DNA from: Acidobacteriota bacterium
GTDB lineage: Bacteria; Acidobacteriota; Vicinamibacteria; Vicinamibacterales; UBA2999
Direction: 5' to 3'
Assembly: GCA_947478985.1 (NCBI GenBank)
Contig: CANJYC010000141.1
Location: forward strand, 1-5,602
Length of the DNA stretch: 5,602 nt
Shown piece by piece: positions 1 to 5,440 of this stretch (position 1 is the first letter of the stretch; each line of letters begins with the position of its first letter). The notes beneath the pieces were generated by a model, which saw only the letters and a program-made list of their open reading frames with translations, was not told the DNA's origin and did not search any database. Made by a program: the position numbers and the translations under genes.

Positions 1-345
1 CAGGGCATGGGCGGAACGCTGCGCGTGGCGAGCGAGCGGAATGCCTACACGCTCACCGATCGCGCCACCTTCGAGCAGCTCCGCCGTGGCCTTCGACTCG
101 CCTTGTTGTTTGAAGGCGGCCCGGCCATGCTCAACACCTACGCGATCTTCATTCGAGCTGCTGCAACGGGGGCCGATCGCGCGGCTGCGGCCACCTTGAG
201 CGACTGGTTTGCCGAGGGCGAAGGGCGGCCGCTCATCGCGAGCTTCACGGCCAACGGCCGCCGGGTCTTCAGCCTCTGGCCCGAGAGAACCCCGCGCACT
301 CGTCCCACCGACCTGCCCACGACTGAGCCGCAGAATGCTCGCTGA
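1..345 (+). CDS. tupA: TupA-type tungstate ABC transporter substrate-binding protein, C-terminal part (5' end outside window)
   Basis: The gene is open from base 1 in frame 1 (…QGMGGTLRVASE…) and stops at TGA 343-345, so about 114 C-terminal residues are visible. The stretch beginning QGMGGTL, followed by AYTLTDRATF and then a hydrophobic segment with FEGGP, LNTYAIF and a late SDWF/GRPLIASF block, matches the C-terminal lobe of TupA-family periplasmic proteins (typically MG-TL--A-E--AYTLTDR, then L-EGDP-L-NPY, then a W-----G---I--F segment). TupA is an extracytoplasmic protein that captures tungstate and delivers it to TupB. The signal peptide and most ligand-contacting residues lie upstream of the window, so preference for tungstate over molybdate is not directly seen. 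A roughly 20-residue Pro/Thr/Arg-rich tail overlaps the start of tupB by 11 bases. The internal ATG at base 7 is not a real start, because the frame and homology continue to the window edge. Confidence 0.88.
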   Translation, partial: QGMGGTLRVASERNAYTLTDRATFEQLRRGLRLALLFEGGPAMLNTYAIFIRAAATGADRAAAATLSDWFAEGEGRPLIASFTANGRRVFSLWPERTPRTRPTDLPTTEPQNAR

Positions 346-1015
346 GATTGCCGACGCCATGGCGCTCATCGTCGGCCGGGATGTCGAGGTGTGGCAGATC
401 ACCGGCGTGTCATTTGTCGTGGCACTGTCCGCTCTCATGGCGGCCGTGGTAATTGGTCTGCCTGCCGCCTACGCGCTGGCCATGTCGGGCCCGCGCGGTG
501 CGAGATTCGGCATCTGGGTCGCGCACAGCATGGCTGCGTTGCCGACCGTCGTGGTGGGGCTCACCCTGTACTTCGTGTTATCGGCGGGCGGACCGCTGGG
601 CTGGACGCGGCTGCTCTATACGCGAACAGCGATGTCCTTCGGCCAGTTCATCCTCGCCTTTCCGCTTGTTGTCGCCCTCGTGCTTGGCGCGCTGCGCCGG
701 TTGCCGCCATCGGCCAGTGAAGCCCTGGTCACGCACGGCGCGTCCCGGGCGCGGCAGATGGTCTGGTTGCTGTGGGAGGTGAGATCAGCAGTTGTGTCGG
801 GCACGTTTCTCGCGTTCTCCCGCGCGTTCACAGAGCTTGGCGCCGCGTTAATTGTCGGCGGCAATATTCGCGGCGCCACACGGACGCTCACCACATACGT
901 GGCGCTTGAATACAACCGCGGTGACGACGCGCGTGCGATCGCATTGGGCCTCATCCTGCTGACCGTGGCGCTGCTCACCAATTCACTCATGCATGCCTTC
1001 ACCAGCGAACGATGA
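335..1015 (+). CDS. tupB: TupB-type tungstate ABC transporter permease
   Basis: This encodes a 226-residue inner-membrane permease, the usual length for TupB. Hydrophobic segments lie near residues 23-50, 60-83, 103-120, 152-176 and 199-222. The cytoplasmic EAA loop, which docks on the ATPase, is at about 129-147 (E129-A130, G135, ending LLWE). The segment at 163-187, with FTELGAALIVGGNI followed by RGATRTLTT, is the family hallmark (normally SE-GA---VGGNI-G-TR-LTT). The frame is open upstream to 209, but ATG 335 gives the standard N-terminus, in which an amphipathic helix rich in Ala and Ile precedes GRDVEVWQIT. ATG 359 is a possible alternative. No strong ribosome site precedes 335, and translation is probably coupled to tupA, whose last 11 bases it overlaps. 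The role is passage of tungstate through the membrane with TupA and TupC; the metal preference is inferred from the family. Confidence 0.93.
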   Translation: MLAEIADAMALIVGRDVEVWQITGVSFVVALSALMAAVVIGLPAAYALAMSGPRGARFGIWVAHSMAALPTVVVGLTLYFVLSAGGPLGWTRLLYTRTAMSFGQFILAFPLVVALVLGALRRLPPSASEALVTHGASRARQMVWLLWEVRSAVVSGTFLAFSRAFTELGAALIVGGNIRGATRTLTTYVALEYNRGDDARAIALGLILLTVALLTNSLMHAFTSER

Positions 1016-1617
1016 GTGACGATCGCACCCCGGTGATTCGGACGCGCCACCTCGTCGTTGGGTATGACGGCGTGGCTGCGGCCTCGGTGCCGGACCTCGA
1101 CATCGGCGGCGGTGCCGTCTGGCATGTCACCGGGCCAAACGGCTCCGGCAAGACGGCGCTCCTCAAAACCCTGGCCGGGCTGCTCCCGCTGGTTTCAGGC
1201 ACGGTCGAGCGGGCCTGCGGACGAGGGGCCAATGGCGTGATCTTCATCCACTCGACGCCTTACATGTTTGCCGGCACCGTGAGGCGCAACCTCGCCCTCG
1301 CTCGTCCACGCGAGGAAGACCTGGCAGCGGTGGCCGAAGGCTTCGGGCTGACAACGCTGCTCGAACGGGACGCCTCGCAGCTGTCGCACGGCCAGCAGCG
1401 GAGGCTCGCGCTGGCCCGCGCCGTTCTTGGCCGCCCGTTGCTGTTGCTGGTTGATGAACCGGAGGAGGGGCTCGATGACCAGGCGATTGCGGCGTGGCGG
1501 GCGTGTGCCGTGCGCTCCTTCAACGAGGGCGCGCCGGTGCTCGTCGTGGCTGCCCATCGTCCGCTGGCCCTGGATACCGTGACCGTGAAACAGGTTCGCC
1601 TGGGGCCCGAGGCATGA
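1012..1617 (+). CDS. tupC: TupC-type tungstate ABC transporter ATP-binding protein (short, Q-loop variant)
   Basis: This encodes a 201-residue cytoplasmic ATPase that powers the TupB permease. Visible motifs are Walker A GPNGSGKT (41-48), ABC signature LSHGQ (124-128), Walker B LLLLVDEP (143-150) with E149 as the catalytic base, D-loop GLDD (153-156) and switch H182 in VAAHR. The PYMFAGTVRRNL block (83-94) is typical of tungstate and molybdate importer ATPases. The Q-loop, which usually reads H-Q-x-P-Y or F-Q-x-P here, is I79-H80-S81-T82-P83-Y84, so the canonical glutamine is absent. The protein is shorter than many ABC subunits and has no C-terminal regulatory (TOBE-like) domain, so molybdate/tungstate feedback through such a domain is not expected. 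The start ATG overlaps the tupB stop in ATGA, and the stop overlaps the moeA start in the same way. The transporter class is well supported, but substrate choice rests on the neighbouring TupA and TupB. Confidence 0.92.
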   Translation: MSDDRTPVIRTRHLVVGYDGVAAASVPDLDIGGGAVWHVTGPNGSGKTALLKTLAGLLPLVSGTVERACGRGANGVIFIHSTPYMFAGTVRRNLALARPREEDLAAVAEGFGLTTLLERDASQLSHGQQRRLALARAVLGRPLLLLVDEPEEGLDDQAIAAWRACAVRSFNEGAPVLVVAAHRPLALDTVTVKQVRLGPEA

Positions 1618-2861
1618 GCGACCACCATCACGGCGTCGGCGATGATGTGAGGATGCGCGGCTTCGCTCGTCGCGACACCGTGGAGGCCGCGCTGGCCTGG
1701 CTCGATGCGCAGGCGCTTCGCCTTGATAGCGAGGTCGTCTCTCTTCAGGGAGCCTCGGGCCGGGTGCTCGCCACGTCGATTGTCAGCGATGTGGACGTAC
1801 CGGGATTCGATCGGGCGGCGATGGATGGATATGCCGTGGCGGCCGACAGCACCGAGGGCGCGAGTGCCTACAATCCGCTGCTGCTCGACGTGATCGGTGA
1901 CTCACTGCCGGGACGTCCATTCGGACGCGCCGCTTGTGCAGGACAAGCCGTACGCATTATGACCGGCGCGCCGATGCCGGCCGGTGCCGACGCGGTGCTG
2001 CCGGCGGAGTGGGCAGACGCGGTGGACGATCGGCACATGCGCGCACTCGACGCCGTGTCACCGGGCAAGCACGTCGGCACTCGCGGAGAAGACATCACCC
2101 GCGCAACGAAGCTCTTCGAGGCCGGGCGGGTGCTGCGCCCGCAGGATCTTGGCGTGCTCAGTTCCGTGGGCGTAGCCGAGGTTCCGGTGGTTCGCAGGCC
2201 GCGCGTCCGCCTGGTCGTGACCGGCAACGAGCTGCTGCCCGCCGGTTCACGACCGCACGGTCATCACATCGCTGACGCCAACGGTCCGATGCTCACGGCG
2301 CTGGTAGAGCGTGACGGCGGTGTCGTCGACTTTCCCGGCCTCGTGCCGGACGAGCCCGGCGCCATTCTCGACGCACTCCGCGCCGAGGCCGACGTGGTTA
2401 TTGTGTCCGGCGGATCCAGCGTCGGGATCGAGGACCACGCGCCAGCGCTCGTCGCCGCGCATGGGGATCTCGCCATCCACGGCATCGCGATGCGGCCCAG
2501 CAGCCCGACCGGGCTTGGCCGTCTCGGGCACCGGCTGGTGTTCCTGCTGCCTGGAAATCCGGTGTCCTGCCTCTGCGCCTACGACTTCTTTGCGGGCCGT
2601 GCCATTCGTGCGCTCGGCGGCCGCGCCAGAACATGGCCCTATCGCTCGATCGTGGCGCCGCTGGCGCGGAAGATCAGCTCCTCGATCGGGCGACTCGACT
2701 ACGCGCGTGTCCGGGTGGTCGATGGCGTGGTGGAGCCGCTCGCAATCGGTGGCGCCTCGGTGTTGTCATCGACCACACGTGCGGACGGCTTCGTGCTTGT
2801 GTCTGCAGATAGCGAAGGGTACGCGTCGGGCGCCACTGTCGAGGTCTGGCTCTATGCGTGA
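1614..2861 (+). CDS. moeA: Molybdopterin molybdenum/tungsten transferase MoeA, first copy (RPSSP variant)
   Basis: MoeA-family enzymes insert molybdate or tungstate into adenylylated molybdopterin, releasing AMP. From ATG 1614 the protein has 415 residues, normal for the family. Motifs in order are MDGYAV (70-75; D71), MTGAPMPAGAD (116-126; T117), VTGNELLPAG (E206), ADANGPML, SGGSSVGIEDH (265-275; D274 at the usual catalytic Asp), LLPGNPVS (P313, P316) and a C-terminal GASVLSSTTRADGF (380-393) in domain IV. The loop that normally reads KPGKP is R294-P-S-S-P298, so both lysines are replaced (by R294 and S297). The start overlaps the tupC stop (ATGA). An alternative ATG at 1653 gives MRGFARRDTVEAAL, a common N-terminus in the family, and would remove the His-rich MSDHHHGVGDDVR. 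Neither has a well-spaced ribosome site. The last 8 bases overlap the second moeA. MoeA identity is firm; metal specificity is not visible. Confidence 0.94.
   Translation: MSDHHHGVGDDVRMRGFARRDTVEAALAWLDAQALRLDSEVVSLQGASGRVLATSIVSDVDVPGFDRAAMDGYAVAADSTEGASAYNPLLLDVIGDSLPGRPFGRAACAGQAVRIMTGAPMPAGADAVLPAEWADAVDDRHMRALDAVSPGKHVGTRGEDITRATKLFEAGRVLRPQDLGVLSSVGVAEVPVVRRPRVRLVVTGNELLPAGSRPHGHHIADANGPMLTALVERDGGVVDFPGLVPDEPGAILDALRAEADVVIVSGGSSVGIEDHAPALVAAHGDLAIHGIAMRPSSPTGLGRLGHRLVFLLPGNPVSCLCAYDFFAGRAIRALGGRARTWPYRSIVAPLARKISSSIGRLDYARVRVVDGVVEPLAIGGASVLSSTTRADGFVLVSADSEGYASGATVEVWLYA
2841..2845 (+). promoter_or_regulatory. Ribosome binding site for second moeA
   Basis: GAGGT lies 8 bases before ATG 2854, inside the end of the first moeA. 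This spacing is good for a Shine-Dalgarno site. It supports 2854 as the start of the fusion gene rather than any of the upstream in-frame positions inside the first moeA. Confidence 0.6.
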
Positions 2862-4779
2862 GCAGGATCAGTTTCTCCAGGTGCTCGACCGCGACGAGGC
2901 CGAACGGCGGTTTCGTGCCGCGCTCGATCTGACGCCGCGCGGCGTCGAGACGGTACCGCTCGATGCGGCGCTCGGCCGCGTGCTCGCGGTCGACATCGCC
3001 TCGGCCGTCGACGTGCCGTCGTTCGATCGCTCGAACGTGGACGGCTTTGCCCTCAACGCCCAGGACACCTTCGGCGCAACCGAGGAAGCCCCTCGTGTTG
3101 TTCACCTCTATCCAGAGTCGATACACACCGGCGTCGTGCCGGCAACCGTTGTCGGCGCTGGCGGTGCCGTGGCCATCGCGACAGGTGGAATGGTGCCGCG
3201 CGGGGCCGATGCCGTGGTCATGATCGAGCACGCGGAGGCCGTTGGCGACACGCTTCGGATCGCCAGGGCGGTGACGGCGGGTGGCGGCGTGTCGTTTGCC
3301 GGGACCGACATCACCGCGGGCGAGACCGTGGTCCGGCGCGGCCAGGTGCTGACGAGCCGCGACACCGGCGTGATTGCCGCCATCGGCGTCTCGCACGTCG
3401 ATGTATGGCGGAAGCCGATTGTGGCCATCCTCTCCACCGGTGACGAGATCATCGCGCCCGGGGAGCCGATGCAGCCGGCGAAGGTGTACGACTCGAACGC
3501 GCAGGTGCTGGCCGACGCGGTGCGGGAACTGGGGTGCGAGCCCTTGCGCATGGGCATCGCGCACGACGACCTGGCCACGCTGCGCCGACGCATTCACGAC
3601 GCGCTCGCCGCTGCTGACGTCGTGCTGCTCTCGGGCGGAACGAGCAAGGGCGCAGGCGATCTGTCGTATCGAGTGGTCGGAGAACTTCGCGACCCGGGCA
3701 TCGTGGCGCACGGCGTGGCGCTCAAGCCGGGCAAGCCGATCTGCCTTGCCGCAACCGCGGGGCGCCCAGTAGTCCTGCTGCCTGGATTTCCGACGTCGGC
3801 CATCTTCACGTTTCACGAGTTCGTTGCGCCGGTCCTGCGCCTGCTCGCCGGACGCGGCTCGGACGATAAGGCGACGGTGTCGGCGCGAATGGCGGTCAAG
3901 GTCAACAGCGAGATTGGCCGCACGGAATATCTGCTGGTGGGCCTGGTCGAGACGATCGATGACGCGGGGGACACGGCGCTTGCCGCCTATCCGATGGGGC
4001 AGGGCTCGGGCAGCGTCACCACGTTCAGCCGCGCAGACGGATTTGCCACGATTGGCCGCCACGAGGAGATTGTCGAAGCCGGGACGCTCGTCAAGGTCCA
4101 ACTCCTGGGCGGCGCGCTGCAGCTCGCCGACCTGGTCGTCATCGGCAGCCACTGCATTGGCCTCGACTATCTCCTCGGGGAACTGCAACAGCGCGGTGTC
4201 CGATCCAAGTTCCTGGCAGTCGGCAGCGCGGCCGGGCTCGAGGCCGCCAAGCGCCGCGAGTGCGACGTGGCCGGAATCCATCTGCTGGATCCGACAACCA
4301 ATCAGTACAACAGACCATTTCTCACGCCGACGCTTGACCTCATTCCCGGCTATGGCCGCCTTCAGGGCGTGGTCCATCGTCCTGGTGATCCGCGATTCGA
4401 GCGCCGCTCCGCGCGCGACGGCATAGCCGCGGCGTTGAAAGATCCCTCGTGCGTGATGGTCAATCGCAATCAAGGCAGCGGGACGCGGGCGCTCATCGAC
4501 CGTCTGCTCGAAGGGGCCAGGCCCCGCGGTTACGCCGTGCAGCCGCGCAACCACAACGCCGTGGCGGCCGCCGTCGCACAGGGGCGCGCGGACTGGGGGC
4601 TGACGCTCGACAGCGTGGCGGCCCGCGCCGCGTTGGGTTTCCTGCCTGTGCAGGAGGAGCGCTACGACTTCGTGGTGCCGACGTCTCGCGCGAATCGGCC
4701 AGGCGTGGCGGCGTTCAAGGCGCTATTGAGCGAGCCCCGGACGCGCGACGTCCTCGCGGGTCTCGGACTGAAAGGTTGA
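2854..4779 (+). CDS. moeA: MoeA fused to C-terminal PBP-like (PF12727-type) domain
   Basis: This 641-residue protein joins a full MoeA (about 1-420) to a substrate-binding-protein-like domain (about 427-641). The MoeA part has VDGFAL (D63), ATGGMVPRGAD (T110), STGDEI (194-199; E198), YDSNAQVL, SGGTSKGAGD (D269), an intact LKPGKP (K291, K294), LLPGFPTSA (308-316, where classical MoeA has GNPVS) and FSRADGF (391-397). The C-terminal part has GSHCIGLDYLL (from 431), AAGLEAA, DVAGIHLLDP (471-480), YNRPF, VNRNQGSGTR (536-545) and late LGLKG. These are hallmarks of the COG1910/PF12727 domain, related to LysR-type and ModA-like ligand-binding folds. MoeA-PBP fusions are known in bacteria and archaea, but the ligand of the PBP part is unclear; a metal oxyanion or pterin intermediate is my inference. 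The frame extends upstream to 2311 through the first moeA in another reading, which is not real. The start at 2854 has GAGGT 8 bases upstream and overlaps the previous gene by 8 bases. Confidence 0.94.
   Translation: MREQDQFLQVLDRDEAERRFRAALDLTPRGVETVPLDAALGRVLAVDIASAVDVPSFDRSNVDGFALNAQDTFGATEEAPRVVHLYPESIHTGVVPATVVGAGGAVAIATGGMVPRGADAVVMIEHAEAVGDTLRIARAVTAGGGVSFAGTDITAGETVVRRGQVLTSRDTGVIAAIGVSHVDVWRKPIVAILSTGDEIIAPGEPMQPAKVYDSNAQVLADAVRELGCEPLRMGIAHDDLATLRRRIHDALAAADVVLLSGGTSKGAGDLSYRVVGELRDPGIVAHGVALKPGKPICLAATAGRPVVLLPGFPTSAIFTFHEFVAPVLRLLAGRGSDDKATVSARMAVKVNSEIGRTEYLLVGLVETIDDAGDTALAAYPMGQGSGSVTTFSRADGFATIGRHEEIVEAGTLVKVQLLGGALQLADLVVIGSHCIGLDYLLGELQQRGVRSKFLAVGSAAGLEAAKRRECDVAGIHLLDPTTNQYNRPFLTPTLDLIPGYGRLQGVVHRPGDPRFERRSARDGIAAALKDPSCVMVNRNQGSGTRALIDRLLEGARPRGYAVQPRNHNAVAAAVAQGRADWGLTLDSVAARAALGFLPVQEERYDFVVPTSRANRPGVAAFKALLSEPRTRDVLAGLGLKG
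4771..4775 (+). promoter_or_regulatory. Ribosome binding site for mobA
   Basis: AAAGG (within TGAAAGG) at the very end of the preceding gene sits 6 bases before GTG 4782 and 9 bases before GTG 4785. It is the basis for choosing a GTG start for mobA, since no ATG lies before the nucleotide-binding motif. Confidence 0.55.
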
Positions 4780-4781
4780 CG

Positions 4782-5411
4782 GTGGTGCGGGCGGGCGGCG
4801 TCGTGCTGTGCGGCGGCCGATCGACACGCATGGGTTCGCCCAAGGCGCTGCTGCCGTTCGGCGGCGAAACGATGCTGCAGCGCGTCGTGCGCCTGCTTGG
4901 CGCTGTTGTCTCGCCGCTCGTCGTGGTCGCGGCACCCGATCAGGCGTTGCCGGAGTTGCCCGCGTCGGTCATTGTGACGAGGGATGAACGGGAGGGGCGC
5001 GGGCCGCTCGAAGGGTTGCGTGCCGGTCTCACGGCGCTGCCCGCCGATGTGGAAATGGCGTATGTCACCAGCTGTGACGTGCCGCTGCTGGTGCCGGCAT
5101 TTGTCGACCGCATGGTGGCACTGCTTGGCGACGACGATATTGCCGTGATGGAGATTGACGGATTTCCGCACCCGTTGTCGGCGGTCTATCGCCGCCGCAC
5201 GCTGCCGCACGTGGAGGCGCTCCTGGCGGCGGACCGTCTTCGTCCGGTGTTTCTATTCGACGCCGTGCGAACCCGCCGCGTGTCGCCCGCGGAGATGACG
5301 GCGGTTGATCCGGAATTGCTGACGCTGCGGAATCTCAATGCCCCGCAGGACTATCTCGACGCGCTCGCAACCGCCGGGCTGGCGCCGCCGCCACCGCCTT
5401 CAATCGACTGA
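4782..5411 (+). CDS. mobA: Molybdenum cofactor guanylyltransferase MobA
   Basis: This encodes a 209-residue cytoplasmic nucleotidyltransferase that joins GMP from GTP to Mo- or W-molybdopterin, giving the guanine-dinucleotide cofactor. The N-terminal Rossmann-like signature is LCGGRSTRMGSPK (9-21), matching the family LAGG-S-RMG--K with Cys in place of the usual Ala. Further on are RDEREGRGPLEGL (67-79), the metal-binding SCDVPLL (97-103; D99), FPHPLSAVYRR, and LRNLNAPQDY around N184-P188, which corresponds to the family N-NTPEDY. A short proline-rich tail (APPPPPSID) ends the protein. The start is GTG 4782, chosen because of AAAGG 6 bases upstream; GTG 4785 or TTG 4776 are possible. The frame is open further upstream to 4449, but that part overlaps the PBP domain and lacks homology. 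It follows the second moeA by 2 bases and is probably the last gene of the operon. Related MocA-type cytidylyltransferases are an alternative, but placement beside moeA favours MobA. Confidence 0.9.
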   Translation: MVRAGGVVLCGGRSTRMGSPKALLPFGGETMLQRVVRLLGAVVSPLVVVAAPDQALPELPASVIVTRDEREGRGPLEGLRAGLTALPADVEMAYVTSCDVPLLVPAFVDRMVALLGDDDIAVMEIDGFPHPLSAVYRRRTLPHVEALLAADRLRPVFLFDAVRTRRVSPAEMTAVDPELLTLRNLNAPQDYLDALATAGLAPPPPPSID

Positions 5412-5420
5412 CGCCGCCAG

Positions 5421-5440
5421 GCGCGCTCTAGCGCGCGCTA
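5421..5440. repeat. GC-rich inverted repeats between convergent genes, possible bidirectional terminator
   Basis: GCGCGCT (5421-5427) and AGCGCGC (5430-5436) are perfect inverted copies around 2 bases. In a folded RNA this more likely forms a 6-bp stem with a 4-base loop. Overlapping it, TAGCGCGCGCTA (5429-5440) is a perfect 12-base palindrome that includes the stop codon of the - strand gene. The position between two converging stops suggests transcription termination in both directions, but there is no T-run on either side, so this would not be a classical intrinsic terminator. Confidence 0.4.

Noticed and set aside
209..334. Upstream extension of tupB inside tupA
   Set aside because: It is Ser/Arg/Pro-rich without family similarity. 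ATG 335 gives the typical TupB N-terminus and length.
616..1125. Antisense open frame over tupB and tupC
   Set aside because: It is antisense to two clear transporter genes and has no recognisable motif, so it is a high-GC shadow.
2311..2853. In-frame upstream extension of the second moeA over the first moeA
   Set aside because: The extension reads as low-complexity Ser/Arg/Pro sequence in the wrong frame of moeA1. The start at 2854 has a good ribosome site and begins directly at the MoeA N-terminus.
2674..4554. Long (626-codon) open frame on the - strand opposite the second moeA
   Set aside because: It lies antisense to a gene with clear MoeA and PBP motifs. Its composition (rich in Arg, His, Ala and Asp, no recognisable domain) is what a high-GC coding strand gives in the opposite frame.
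4449..4781. Upstream extension of mobA over the PBP domain
   Set aside because: The extension is Arg/Gly-rich with no homology and overlaps an established domain in another frame. The nucleotide-binding motif begins just after GTG 4782.
4662..5210. Antisense open frame over the end of moeA2 and mobA
   Set aside because: It is His/Arg/Gln-rich shadow sequence opposite MobA, whose motifs are clear on the + strand.
5411..5437. Molybdenum or tungsten cofactor riboswitch between genes
   Set aside because: The 26-base gap lies after two converging stops and is far too short for such an RNA. Any riboswitch would sit upstream of tupA, outside the window.
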